Positions 8,625 through 17,433 of a stretch of 64,000 bases of DNA are shown here, one piece after another (the stretch's first letter is position 1; each line of letters opens with the position of its first letter). The stretch is from assembly GCA_947495125.1 (NCBI GenBank), contig CANLXL010000015.1, positions 1 through 64,000 on the forward strand. Reading direction: 5' to 3'. The DNA is from an uncultured Flaviramulus sp. Lineage in GTDB: Bacteria; Bacteroidota; Bacteroidia; Flavobacteriales; Flavobacteriaceae. The notes below the pieces were generated by a model that worked only from the letters and a program-made list of their open reading frames with translations, made no database searches and was not told the DNA's origin. The translations under genes were made by a program, and so were the position numbers.

Positions 8625-10364
8625 TTATATATCTAAATCGAAAGTTTTTCTTAAAACATCTAAGTTTGGATTTTTTTCATTTAGTTTTTCAAACTTATCC
8701 ATGTCTGTAAATGCATATTTCTTTTCCATTTCTTCATTAACACTAATCGATAAACTAATGTCAAAGTTATTCAAAGATTTTCTAATATGTCCCAATAAAT
8801 CATATTGCTGACGTTCTAACTCCATCTTATTTGTGGCGTTCGGAAATTCTAAATAAACCATAGTTCCCTTAACTCTTGGTGTATCTATAGATAATATTGA
8901 GGCCAAATTGTGTTTGCCTTTTTTCTGAAGTTCTTCAATAAATTCATTCCAAACGGTAATAAGTTCTTTTTCGGTAAATGGTTCTTTTGGCAAGTCCTCT
9001 TCATCAATAACAACATCCATTTGTCTGATAAGATGCTCCTTTTTTGCTTTAATGCTGCTTAATGAGAGTCCCGAGGTGCGTTTACTTTCCTGTTTTAAAA
9101 CAATCTTCGGAGGTTCTTTAACTTGTAGAGCTTCTAAGTGTTTTGTTTTTTTTAAGTCTACAACCGTTTCTTTCGTTTGTATTTGTTCTTCTGTTTCCTG
9201 TTTTTTAACTGGTCGTTGTTGAGGAACATTCACCGCAATAGGGGTAATTCCTATTTTTTTAAAGTATGAAGGCGGAATTATGAAGTGTTTGCTATTTTTT
9301 TTTTCTCCATCAAAAGTGATAGAGGCAAGCTGCATTAAACATAACTCAACGAGTAGTCGTTGGTTTTTGCTTGTTTTGTATTTAAGGTCGCAATCGTTAG
9401 CCAAATTTATACCCTTCATTAAAAATTCCTGGGAGGCTTTTTTAGATTGTTCTAAATATTTCAATTTAGTTTGCTCTCCAACTTCGAGCAATTCAATGGT
9501 CTCTTCAGTTTTACTCACCAATAGGTCTCTAAAATGCGAGGCTAATCCGGAGATATAATGATGACCGTCAAACCCCTTTGAAAGGGTATTGTTAAACTGC
9601 AAGAGTAGTTCGGGAATCTTATTTTCTAATATAAGGTCCGTACTCTTAAAATAAGTGTCGTAGTCAAGTACGTTTAAATTCTCAGTTACCGCTTGTCTGG
9701 TAAGGTTTTTACCCGAAAAGCTTACAACACGATCAAAAATGGAGAGCGCATCACGCATGGCACCATCTGCTTTTTGAGCAATAATATGTAATGCATCATC
9801 GTCTGCCGTAACCTGTTGTGCGTCGGCAATGTACTTAAGATATTCTTTCGCATCTTTTACAGTGATGCGTTTAAAATCGAAAATTTGACAGCGTGATAGA
9901 ATGGTTGGAATTATTTTATGCTTCTCTGTTGTGGCTAAAATAAAAATACAGTGCTTAGGAGGTTCTTCTAAGGTTTTTAAAAATGCGTTAAAAGCGGCCT
10001 GCGATAACATATGTACTTCATCAATAATATAAACCTTATATTTTCCTACCTGCGGAGGGATTCTAACTTGATCAGTCAGGTTTCTTATGTCATCAACGGA
10101 ATTATTCGAGGCAGCATCGAGTTCAAAGATATTAAAGGCAAAGTCCTCGTCACCCGTCTCGGAGCCATCACTATTTATCATTTTTGCTAAAATACGGGCG
10201 CAGGTTGTTTTGCCAACACCTCGGGGTCCTGTAAATAATAAGGCCTGAGCTAAATGATTATTGTCAATAGCATTTAGCAAAGTGTTTGTAATGGCTTGCT
10301 GACCAACAACGTCCTTAAACGTTTGTGGTCTATATTTTCTAGCCGATACAACAAAATGTTCCAT
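8625..10364 (-). CDS. dnaX: DNA polymerase III subunit gamma/tau
   Basis: 579 residues, the AAA+ motor of the clamp loader. It starts MEHFVVSARKYRPQTF. Walker A is GPRGVGKT (46-53), Walker B DEVH (115-118), sensor 1 lies in ILATTEKHKI and the SRC motif in LSRCQIFDF. The family normally carries a four-Cys zinc module between Walker A and the segment FELDAASNNS. Here that stretch is MINSDGSETGDEDFAFNI with no Cys, so the module is missing. The C-terminal 200 residues are the divergent tau-like tail. Minus-strand TACATTTG (10373-10366) abuts the start codon; whether it is a real -7 box is unclear. Confidence 0.96.
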   Translation of the reverse strand: MEHFVVSARKYRPQTFKDVVGQQAITNTLLNAIDNNHLAQALLFTGPRGVGKTTCARILAKMINSDGSETGDEDFAFNIFELDAASNNSVDDIRNLTDQVRIPPQVGKYKVYIIDEVHMLSQAAFNAFLKTLEEPPKHCIFILATTEKHKIIPTILSRCQIFDFKRITVKDAKEYLKYIADAQQVTADDDALHIIAQKADGAMRDALSIFDRVVSFSGKNLTRQAVTENLNVLDYDTYFKSTDLILENKIPELLLQFNNTLSKGFDGHHYISGLASHFRDLLVSKTEETIELLEVGEQTKLKYLEQSKKASQEFLMKGINLANDCDLKYKTSKNQRLLVELCLMQLASITFDGEKKNSKHFIIPPSYFKKIGITPIAVNVPQQRPVKKQETEEQIQTKETVVDLKKTKHLEALQVKEPPKIVLKQESKRTSGLSLSSIKAKKEHLIRQMDVVIDEEDLPKEPFTEKELITVWNEFIEELQKKGKHNLASILSIDTPRVKGTMVYLEFPNATNKMELERQQYDLLGHIRKSLNNFDISLSISVNEEMEKKYAFTDMDKFEKLNEKNPNLDVLRKTFDLDI

Positions 10365-10400
10365 GCAAATGTATTGAATAACAAAGTTAAAAATTCATTT

Positions 10401-10428
10401 CAGAATTCAGAATTCAGAACTCAGAATT
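10401..10428. repeat. Heptamer tandem repeat, CAGAATT x4
   Basis: Four adjacent copies of CAGAATT; the third reads CAGAACT. It lies in the 173-nt gap between the divergent dnaX (starting 37 nt to the left) and rnpB. It shares the 7-nt period of the arrays at 32395 and 34424 although the unit differs. Confidence 0.8.
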
Positions 10429-10499
10429 TAGATAGAGTTATTAACAACTAAAGGGTATAAGTATTTCAAATCGAAGTCCTAAAATTGGCATGAAGGAAT

Positions 10500-10531
10500 T
10501 TGGATATTGAAATTTAAGAGTTGTACTTTTG
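10500..10531 (+). promoter_or_regulatory. Promoter of rnpB
   Basis: TTG (10500-10502), 21 nt, then TACTTTTG (10524-10531): a full match to the Bacteroidota sigma consensus. The predicted start point falls within a few nt of the base where helix P1 of RNase P RNA begins (10538), which supports the call independently. Confidence 0.75.
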
Positions 10532-10536
10532 CACTT

Positions 10537-10857
10537 CAGTAGATCGCCTTATCGCTGTTCATGTAAATGAATAGAGGAAAGTCCGAACACCATAGTGCAA
10601 TATAGTGGTTAATGGCCACCAACTGTAAAGTTAGGAAAAGTGCAACAGAAAGTATGTACAGGTAGTGCTGTAGTGAAATCAGGTAAACTCTATATGGTGC
10701 AATGTCATGTATACCAGTGTCCCAATAACTATTGGGAGAGGGTTGCACGCTCGATGCTGGAGGGTAGGCAGCTAAAGTGTATTGGTAACAATATACTCAG
10801 ATAAATGATAAGGATCCCGATGTATCGGGATACAGAATTCGGCTTATAGATTTACTT
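10537..10857 (+). ncRNA. rnpB: RNase P RNA (class A)
   Basis: Catalytic RNA that matures the 5' ends of tRNAs. Conserved blocks in order: GAGGAAAGTCCG near 10573, ACAGAAA, GGTAAACTC near 10682, GCTCGATGC and the closing ACAGAATTCGGCTTATAG near 10831-10848. The 5' end AGTAGATC (10538-10545) pairs with GATTTACT (10849-10856) to form P1, which sets both ends to within a few bases. A strong promoter precedes it and a hairpin follows 10 nt later. The minus-strand ORF at 10536-10748 is only an antisense shadow. Confidence 0.95.
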
Positions 10858-10867
10858 ACCCATAAAT

Positions 10868-10895
10868 AAACCCTTCTTAAAATTAAGAAGGGTTT
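10868..10895. terminator. Hairpin terminator after rnpB
   Basis: AAACCCTTCTTAA (10868-10880) pairs with TTAAGAAGGGTTT (10883-10895): 13 bp with a minimal loop. It lies between rnpB (plus) and the end of the minus-strand gene at 10925, so it may serve both transcripts. There is no clean T-run on the plus side. Confidence 0.65.
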
Positions 10896-10924
10896 ATGGG
10901 TTAAAATGGGTTGGGTTGGTAAAA

Positions 10925-11671
10925 TTATTTCGGAGAATATGCCAAATCTGGACGCATTCTACCCGTATACTCTTCCATTCTTGAAATATGATTCATAACC
11001 TTGCTAAATGTTTCCCAGCGATCCGGACCAAGAACTTCTTCATTTGCCTTTCCTCTTTTCGCAGAATCAATTTCGTCTTTAGCAGAAACCGAAACCAAAT
11101 AGAAATTTTCCATAGATCCGAAGCCATTTCGATATACTCTATAGTATTCCTTCGAACCTTTACTGGCAAATAACTCTTTTACAGCTTTCATGCCTTCTCG
11201 CACTTTATCTCCATTTTCGGGCGTGTAATACATGTAAAACCATTTGCGATAATTTTCATCGGCCGGCGCACTGGTTTGTCCTTCCGGCATATAAGACAGT
11301 TTTTCATCCATAGCCATAATATAGGTGCCGTGCGAATCGTAGCATTTGTCAAAACGATCAAACATATCACTAAATTTATCGCCCATAGCTTTTGCCATAT
11401 CTGCAAAAGGGCGTTCGTCCAAGTCAGCAAATTTCTCCATAGGCGTAATATAGAAATATCTAAAATCATTACTCATGGCCGTAAACCAGGTTGCTTGCAC
11501 ATTATGTTCAATACAGGCTTCATTAAATTCTTTGGCGATTTTTTCGTATTCCATCATTTTAGATGGTTTCACATTGTCCTGATGAATTTGAAAGAACTTT
11601 TGTGCTTGAGAGACATTAACGGTAAAGCATAGCATTAGTGCCAGTAAAAAACTTGTTTTAATTGTTTTCAT
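10925..11671 (-). CDS. Secreted protein of unknown function
   Basis: 248 residues with a signal peptide ending near NVSQAQ. The mature protein has two halves of similar flavour, each with a FxxHQDNVKPSK or WFYMYYTPENGD type strand followed by a helix, suggesting a tandem dimeric alpha/beta-barrel fold (NIPSNAP-like); this is inference from the pattern. It has many aromatic and Met residues. It follows the NTF2-like lipoprotein (11711-12232) by 39 nt on the same strand, so the two are probably co-expressed exported proteins. Confidence 0.75.
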   Translation of the reverse strand: MKTIKTSFLLALMLCFTVNVSQAQKFFQIHQDNVKPSKMMEYEKIAKEFNEACIEHNVQATWFTAMSNDFRYFYITPMEKFADLDERPFADMAKAMGDKFSDMFDRFDKCYDSHGTYIMAMDEKLSYMPEGQTSAPADENYRKWFYMYYTPENGDKVREGMKAVKELFASKGSKEYYRVYRNGFGSMENFYLVSVSAKDEIDSAKRGKANEEVLGPDRWETFSKVMNHISRMEEYTGRMRPDLAYSPK

Positions 11672-11710
11672 AATTTTTGGTTGTTATTTATTTGAATTAG
11701 TCATTTGAAT

Positions 11711-12232
11711 TTATTCTTCTGAAGACTCTGCTTCTTCAGCTGCAGCTGCAGCCGCTGCTATTTTTGCGAACTCTGCATTCATGGCGGTGCCATCGTAGTA
11801 TACATGTTCCTCCACAATTTTACCATCAACAAATTGAACTGCCAAGTGTACGGGAATAACTAGCTCTGTATTCGTCGCAGCAAAGGTACCTTTGTGGGCG
11901 GACCAATAGTAAACCCAGGTTTCATCTTCTTTATCCAAAACCATTTCAACATATTCTTTGTCATGATTAAAGCCATATGAAGACATGGCACTGGTCATTG
12001 ATTTTAGAGTATTCACTCTTTCTTCGATGGTAAGTGGTTTAGTAGAATTCACATAGATTTTCGCGGTATCGGCAAAATGTCCTTTCCAGGTATCCCAATC
12101 CCCGGCTTCATAGGCCTTTATACCGGCTTTTAGGGTTTCCGTTTCAGCAGAATCAGGAAAATAGCGTTGGGGTTGGTTTTGGCAGGCCATACAGAGTAAT
12201 AGTGCCAGCGTCAATAAAAAAACGTTTTTCAT
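11711..12232 (-). CDS. SnoaL/NTF2-like lipoprotein
   Basis: 173 residues. The signal MKNVFLLTLALLLCMAC gives a lipidated Cys17. The domain that follows (LKAGIKAYEAGDWDTWKGHF, then TWVYYWSAHKGTF, then VQFVDGKIVEEHVYYDGT) has the helix-helix-curved-sheet order of SnoaL-like/NTF2 folds, which often bind small ligands in a pocket. The C-terminus is a low-complexity run of Ala followed by Glu/Ser (about residues 156-173). Enzyme activity is not evident. It probably shares a transcript with the secreted protein at 10925. Confidence 0.75.
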   Translation of the reverse strand: MKNVFLLTLALLLCMACQNQPQRYFPDSAETETLKAGIKAYEAGDWDTWKGHFADTAKIYVNSTKPLTIEERVNTLKSMTSAMSSYGFNHDKEYVEMVLDKEDETWVYYWSAHKGTFAATNTELVIPVHLAVQFVDGKIVEEHVYYDGTAMNAEFAKIAAAAAAAEEAESSEE

Positions 12233-12397
12233 TTTATTTATGGTTTTAAAGGTTAGTAATTCGCATTAAACCATAAACAACTTCAAAAAAAGAAACTTTT
12301 TTAGACGAGAGAAAAGAATGTATAGAGCCTGGGACTCTTAAGGAGGTTTCTAAAATACTAAAAAAAAGGCAATTATGAAAGAGAAAATGTAGGCGGG

Positions 12398-12937
12398 CTA
12401 TATTCTTTCAAAGAAACTAAAGGTATTTCCACCATAACTTTTAGAATAGCCGTAGTGATCTAATTGAGATAAATGCGTATGTTTAGAATGCTCGACAATG
12501 AGCACTCCATGATCTTTCAAGAGGTTCTTTTGGAAAACTAACTGTGGGATTTTGGCGAATTGCTCATCCGAAAAATTGTAAGGAGGGTCTGCAAAAATAA
12601 CATCAACTTGTAGTGTTGTTTTTTCTAAGAACTTAAAAACATCACTTTTAATGGTTTGTATGGGCATATTAAAAGTATCTGCGGTTTGATTTATAAACCT
12701 AATGCATCCAAAATCCTGATCTACACAGGTTATCTGTTCCGTGCCTCGGGAAGCAAACTCATAACTTATGTTCCCTGTACCTGCAAAAAGATCCAAAACT
12801 GTAATATCGTCAAAATAAAAATTGTTGTTCAAAATATTAAACAGGGATTCCTTCGCCATATCTGTAGTAGGACGAACGGGCAGATTTTTAGGAGCTACGA
12901 TTTTTCTACTTTTATATAATCCGGAAATAATACGCAT
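12398..12937 (-). CDS. rsmD: 16S rRNA (guanine(966)-N2)-methyltransferase
   Basis: 179 residues, the normal length. The N-terminus MRIISGLYKSRKIVAP and RPTTDMAKESLFN are RsmD signatures. The SAM site is DLFAGTGN (49-56) and the amino-methyltransferase motif is DPPY (117-120). It methylates G966 of 16S rRNA in the assembling 30S subunit. It overlaps the DUF3822 gene by 1 nt, a pairing common in Flavobacteriia. Confidence 0.95.
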   Translation of the reverse strand: MRIISGLYKSRKIVAPKNLPVRPTTDMAKESLFNILNNNFYFDDITVLDLFAGTGNISYEFASRGTEQITCVDQDFGCIRFINQTADTFNMPIQTIKSDVFKFLEKTTLQVDVIFADPPYNFSDEQFAKIPQLVFQKNLLKDHGVLIVEHSKHTHLSQLDHYGYSKSYGGNTFSFFERI

Positions 12938-13758
12938 TAAAAACTGTTTATGATGGTAAAATTGGAGTAACCGGATTTCGGACTTGAAGCATAGTTGTAG
13001 TTGTCGTACCGTTTTCCAAAGGACACATGCCTTATATATTTATAGGCTATTTGATACAAATCGCTGTCCTCAACAACATCACCAATAAAGATTAAATTGA
13101 AAGTTTCAGGATTGAGTTTTAACTGTTCGGCAGTAAAAAGAACATAGTAAATAAAATCTTCTTTGGTGTTAAACTCAAAAGTATTATAAAGCATAAGCTT
13201 CCCCTTTTCAGTGGCTAAAATTTCAAAATGATCCGATGTTATGTGAGCATACAGTTTTGGTGTATCCGAATTCTTTTCAATATGTAGAATCTGCTGAATT
13301 AAAACCGTAGAAAAATGTTTAAAGATAAAAGCACCAAACTTTTCATAAATAAAGTTGTTAATGTTCACATAGGGGACATAAACATTAACACTATCATTGA
13401 TATCAATATTATCGAATGTTATAAAATCGGATTTAAGTATTTTAGAATTAAATTTCAAATAATCGGCTAGACAATCTTCATTGAATAGAGGTTTTGGCAC
13501 TAAGGCAGAAAGTTCGTTTTCATGAATAAGGTATACCTTGGAGAAGGTTTTCTGTAGGGTAGACTCCGTATTAAACAAATGTTCTAATTGATCTTGAACC
13601 TCAAGCGGATTTAACTTTTTATCGAAGTCAATCTCTTTTAATGTAGAAATGGTATTAGTCTCTTTTTGTAGTATACAAAAAGAAAGTCCACTCAAACTAA
13701 GTTGAATGGACAATTCCTGATTAGTTAGTTTAGTTATGGTGTTACTTTTCTGTGTCAT
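12937..13758 (-). CDS. DUF3822 family protein
   Basis: 273 residues; the opening (LTNQELSIQLSLSGLSFCI) and alternating strands of two actin-like halves fit DUF3822, a Bacteroidota family of unknown function. No signal peptide or membrane segment. The start overlaps the upstream membrane-protein gene by 17 nt and the end overlaps rsmD by 1 nt, so all three are translationally coupled. The conserved link with rsmD hints at a role around ribosome or envelope assembly, but nothing direct supports this. Confidence 0.85.
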   Translation of the reverse strand: MTQKSNTITKLTNQELSIQLSLSGLSFCILQKETNTISTLKEIDFDKKLNPLEVQDQLEHLFNTESTLQKTFSKVYLIHENELSALVPKPLFNEDCLADYLKFNSKILKSDFITFDNIDINDSVNVYVPYVNINNFIYEKFGAFIFKHFSTVLIQQILHIEKNSDTPKLYAHITSDHFEILATEKGKLMLYNTFEFNTKEDFIYYVLFTAEQLKLNPETFNLIFIGDVVEDSDLYQIAYKYIRHVSFGKRYDNYNYASSPKSGYSNFTIINSF

Positions 13759-14479
13759 ATAATAAAGGCCAATTTCCCTTTGTGGTCACCTCTTCCATCG
13801 ACCCCAGTGTTATGGCATCTCCATTAACACCTTCCACCGAAACGACCTGATTCTCCTGAATTAATAAATCGGGATCTTGATCATAAAGGATTACTGCCTT
13901 TTTTACGGAAGCTTCAAACACAGGTATATGAATGTTATTTTGTTCAATATAACCAGATTTAAGTTGAAATTTCTCCCCACTCTTTGCGCCGGGAACATTC
14001 ATCATGGTTTTATAGCGATCAGAGCCTTTAAACAAAGAATCTTTAATGGATGCAAATCCTAAAGTGTCTATAATAACCATAGGTTTAAAGGTTTCAACAC
14101 CACCAAATCGTTTGGTCATCTCCACATCTAAAACACTGGTGTCACGACGTTGTGTTAATGTAAATTGTGCAGTATCAATAAATTTAACCAAGGCATCGAA
14201 GTTACCAGCAAATTTTCCGGTTACTTGCTTGTGTGCTAGTTGTGCATCTCTAATATCTTTTAAGCTATTCACAACAACCTTATATCTTTTTTCTCTTTCT
14301 TTATTAAATTGAATGGGAGCGTAAACAGAATGAAATGTTTGATATCCCAAATAGGCAATTAATATCCAAAGTACGCCAGTTAGAACGGGCTTAAATTTTG
14401 AAGGAATAAACTTGTCTACCAGCTTAACTAAGCCAAATGTTAGCAGAATTGCAAGAACAACAATTATAATTATAGTCAT
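13742..14479 (-). CDS. Membrane-anchored protein of unknown function
   Basis: 245 residues. Two membrane segments lie at the N-terminus (about residues 2-22 and 31-49), followed by an extracytoplasmic domain of about 190 residues with an amphipathic helix (NKEREKRYKVVVNSLKDIRD) and a strand-rich end. No catalytic motif is seen. It is the first gene of a coupled trio with DUF3822 and rsmD and is divergent from the helicase gene at 14605. Confidence 0.75.
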   Translation of the reverse strand: MTIIIIVVLAILLTFGLVKLVDKFIPSKFKPVLTGVLWILIAYLGYQTFHSVYAPIQFNKEREKRYKVVVNSLKDIRDAQLAHKQVTGKFAGNFDALVKFIDTAQFTLTQRRDTSVLDVEMTKRFGGVETFKPMVIIDTLGFASIKDSLFKGSDRYKTMMNVPGAKSGEKFQLKSGYIEQNNIHIPVFEASVKKAVILYDQDPDLLIQENQVVSVEGVNGDAITLGSMEEVTTKGNWPLLYDTEK

Positions 14480-14604
14480 AGTACTTTTGTTAAAATTTTA
14501 TTAATGGTCTTTCGCAAATCTACAATTTTTTTTTAATCGTAAAAACCAAAGCACGTAAAAATCATTTCTATCTTTGAATAATTTCTAATTTGTTAATACC
14601 TTAA

Positions 14605-16029
14605 ATGACGTCATCCGAATTTTATTCACTCATAAAACAGCAATTTCCGTTTCAGCCTACATTGAAGCAAAATATTGTCCTTCAGCAACTTTCCGAATTC
14701 ATTTTTAGTAAAACACCAAATGCACTTTACCTCCTGAAAGGCTATGCAGGTACTGGTAAAACAACTATTGTGGGTACTATTGTTACAAATTTATGGAAGG
14801 CAAAAAAAAGTGCTGTTTTAATGGCTCCAACAGGTAGAGCGGCTAAAGTCATATCTAATTATTCAGGTAAAGAGGCTTTCACCATTCATAAAAAAATATA
14901 TTTTCCTAAAAAAGAACGCGGAGGAGGCGTAAAGTTTGTGTTACAACCCAATAAACATAAAAACACCATATTTATAGTTGACGAAGCTTCTATGATTCCA
15001 GATACTCCTGGTGAATCCAAACTTTTTGAAAACGGTTCGTTGTTAGACGACCTTATGCAATATGTATATTCCGGTCATCATTGCAAATTACTTCTAATAG
15101 GGGACACTGCGCAGTTGCCTCCGGTGAAATTGGATTTAAGCCCGGCCCTGGATGAGAACACACTAGGCCTGAACTATAACAAGGAGGTGACAAAGATGGA
15201 ATTAGATGAAGTTGTAAGGCAAGAGTTCGATTCCGGTATTTTAGTCAATGCTACCATTTTACGTGAAGCATTATCACATACCATTCACGAGGTCTTTAGG
15301 TTTGATTTGCGGGATTTTAAAGATATTGTCAGGCTTGTTGATGGTTATGAAATCATGGATGCTATCAATGATGCCTACAGTGATTTGGGTAATGAAGAAA
15401 CTGCTATTATTGTTAGAAGTAATAAACGTGCAAACTTATATAACCAACAAATACGGAGTAGAATTTTATTTAATGACAATGAGTTAAGTGCAGGAGATTA
15501 TTTAATGGTTGTCAAGAATAACTACTTTTGGGTAAAGCCAACTACGGAAGCGGGATTTATTGCCAATGGCGATATTATTGAGGTTTTAGAGATTTTTAAA
15601 ATTTCGGAGATCTATGGTTTTAACTTTGCTGAAGTGAAGGTAAGGATGGTGGATTATCCAAAAATGAGACCTTTTGAAACCGTGCTGCTTCTTGATACCA
15701 TCAATGCAGAAACCCCATCGTTGTCCTATGAAGAATCCAATAAACTCTATCTGGAAGTCCAGAAGGATTATGAGGATGAGAGCAGCAAGTATAAACGGTT
15801 TCTAAAAATAAAAGGAAATAAACACTTTAATGCATTACAGGTAAAGTTTTCGTATGCAATAACCTGTCATAAGTCCCAAGGGGGGCAATGGAACACTGTT
15901 TTTGTAGAGCAGCCCTATTTACCCAATGGTATTGATAAAGACTATTTACGATGGCTATATACGGCAATTACCAGGGCCAAAGAAAAATTATACCTTATCG
16001 GGTTTAAAGACGATTTTTTTGAAGACTAG
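14605..16029 (+). CDS. RecD-like ATP-dependent DNA helicase
   Basis: 474 residues of superfamily 1B. Walker A is GYAGTGKTT (46-54) and Walker B is VDEAS (125-129). GDTAQLPPV is motif III and the C-terminal TCHKSQGGQW (about residue 420) plus LYTAITRAKEKL are motifs V/VI of the UvrD/RecD helicase core. It lacks the RecBC-interacting N-terminal domain of RecD, so it is a free-standing RecD2/Pif1-like helicase, probably acting in DNA repair. A -7-like TATCTTTG lies at 14569-14576, but no -33 TTG is present. Confidence 0.9.
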   Translation: MTSSEFYSLIKQQFPFQPTLKQNIVLQQLSEFIFSKTPNALYLLKGYAGTGKTTIVGTIVTNLWKAKKSAVLMAPTGRAAKVISNYSGKEAFTIHKKIYFPKKERGGGVKFVLQPNKHKNTIFIVDEASMIPDTPGESKLFENGSLLDDLMQYVYSGHHCKLLLIGDTAQLPPVKLDLSPALDENTLGLNYNKEVTKMELDEVVRQEFDSGILVNATILREALSHTIHEVFRFDLRDFKDIVRLVDGYEIMDAINDAYSDLGNEETAIIVRSNKRANLYNQQIRSRILFNDNELSAGDYLMVVKNNYFWVKPTTEAGFIANGDIIEVLEIFKISEIYGFNFAEVKVRMVDYPKMRPFETVLLLDTINAETPSLSYEESNKLYLEVQKDYEDESSKYKRFLKIKGNKHFNALQVKFSYAITCHKSQGGQWNTVFVEQPYLPNGIDKDYLRWLYTAITRAKEKLYLIGFKDDFFED

Positions 16030-16046
16030 TTTTTGACTATATTTAA

Positions 16047-16625
16047 ATGATGACAATGGAAACAATAATTAGCATAGGTTTGGGTATTGGGCTTGCTGCT
16101 TCCGTGGGTTTTAGAGTTTTTCTTCCACTATTTGCACTTAGTTTAGCCGCTCATTTTGATGTGTGGGAGCTTAATGCATCCTGGGAGTGGATTGGAAGTA
16201 CAACCGCTTTATTGGTTTTGGGTATAGCAACGCTCGTGGAAATATGTGCCTACTTCGTCCCATATATTGATAATGTATTGGATACCATATCTGTACCCTT
16301 GGCCACTTTTGCCGGTACTATAGTTATGATGTCAACCGTAGCCGATTTAAGCCCGGAAGTCACGTGGGCATTAGCAATCATTGCAGGTGGTGGAACGGCA
16401 GCTGCTATTACGGGAACTTCGAGTACAACACGATTAGCGTCAACGGTGACCACCGGCGGATTGGGAAACCCAGTACTATCTGCTATCGAAACAGGCATGG
16501 CAACATTCCTGTCATTGATTGCAATAGTCTTCCCTATACTTGCTATCATTTTGGTCATTATCATACTTATGGTGATTTTTCGACTATATAAAAAGTTTAG
16601 GCCTGCTAAGACTCAAAAGCTCTAA
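16047..16625 (+). CDS. DUF4126 family membrane protein
   Basis: 192 residues with about five membrane segments (residues 7-30, 48-70, 78-104, 108-128, 152-180). The Gly-rich patterns GLGIGLAASVGFRVFLP and GGGTAAAITGTSS fit DUF4126, whose function is unknown. Three Met codons occur in the first four residues; I used the first. It starts 17 nt after the helicase and precedes kdsB by 39 nt. The C-terminus (RLYKKFRPAKTQKL) is a basic cytosolic tail. Confidence 0.88.
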   Translation: MMTMETIISIGLGIGLAASVGFRVFLPLFALSLAAHFDVWELNASWEWIGSTTALLVLGIATLVEICAYFVPYIDNVLDTISVPLATFAGTIVMMSTVADLSPEVTWALAIIAGGGTAAAITGTSSTTRLASTVTTGGLGNPVLSAIETGMATFLSLIAIVFPILAIILVIIILMVIFRLYKKFRPAKTQKL

Positions 16626-16664
16626 TATTTGTACTATTTTTGAATATGAATTGAAGCACTACTT

Positions 16665-17393
16665 ATGAAAATAATTTCAATGATTCCGGCACGCTACAGT
16701 GCAACTCGTTTTCCAGGGAAACTCATGCAGGATTTAGGTGGAAAAACTGTGATTCGACGTACTTACGAGGCCACAGTGGCTACCGATTTATTTGATGATG
16801 TGTTTGTGGTAACGGATAGTGATATTATCTATAATGAGATCATAAATCATGGGGGCAAAGCTATGATGAGTATAAAGGAACATGATTGTGGAAGTGATAG
16901 GATTGCCGAGGCCGTTGAGCACATGGATATTGACATTGTTATTAATGTACAAGGTGATGAGCCTTTTACCGATAAGGAATCATTAAGGAAACTCATTGAA
17001 GTTTTTAGGGATGATCATGATAAAAGTATAGATTTGGCTTCTTTAATGGTTCATATTACCGATAAAGAAGAAATAAAAAACCCAAATACTGTGAAGGTTA
17101 TTGTCGATCAATCTAATTTTGCATTATATTTTTCGCGGAGCCCAATCCCTTATCCAAGAGAAAAGGATCTGGATCTTAAATATTTTAAACACAAAGGCGT
17201 TTATGCCTTTAGAAAAGAGGCTATACTTGATTTTTACCGATTACCAATGCTGCCACTGGAAGCTGCGGAAAAAATTGAATGTATTCGTTATTTAGAATAT
17301 GGAAAACGTATAAAAATGGTCGAAACCGACGTGCTTGGTGTTGAAATTGACACCCCTGAAGATTTGGAACGTGCAAAAAAGCTATTGAAGTAG
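16665..17393 (+). CDS. kdsB: 3-deoxy-manno-octulosonate cytidylyltransferase
   Basis: 242 residues, the normal length. It activates Kdo with CTP to CMP-Kdo for lipid A core synthesis. The nucleotide loop [13 protein letters not shown] (about 6-18) and QGDEP are family hallmarks. A KdnB-like oxidase encoded 1.4 kb downstream raises the chance that the true substrate is 8-amino-Kdo, as reported for Shewanella; the sequence alone does not decide this. A -7-like TATTTTTG lies at 16635-16642 inside the 39-nt gap before the gene. Confidence 0.96.
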   Translation: MKIISMIPARYSATRFPGKLMQDLGGKTVIRRTYEATVATDLFDDVFVVTDSDIIYNEIINHGGKAMMSIKEHDCGSDRIAEAVEHMDIDIVINVQGDEPFTDKESLRKLIEVFRDDHDKSIDLASLMVHITDKEEIKNPNTVKVIVDQSNFALYFSRSPIPYPREKDLDLKYFKHKGVYAFRKEAILDFYRLPMLPLEAAEKIECIRYLEYGKRIKMVETDVLGVEIDTPEDLERAKKLLK

Positions 17394-17433
17394 TCATTGT
17401 GTGTTGCTTCCTTAAATCTATAAACAAAACACC

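Noticed and set aside
10366-10373. Minus-strand TACATTTG as the dnaX promoter
   Set aside because: It ends 1 nt before the ATG, and transcription would start within the first codons; no -33 element.
10536-10748. Minus-strand ORF of 70 codons
   Set aside because: It lies fully antisense to the well-supported RNase P RNA and has no protein-like pattern.
11276-11632. Plus-strand ORF of 118 codons, His- and Phe-rich
   Set aside because: Antisense shadow of the secreted protein at 10925-11671, whose signal peptide and codon pattern are convincing.
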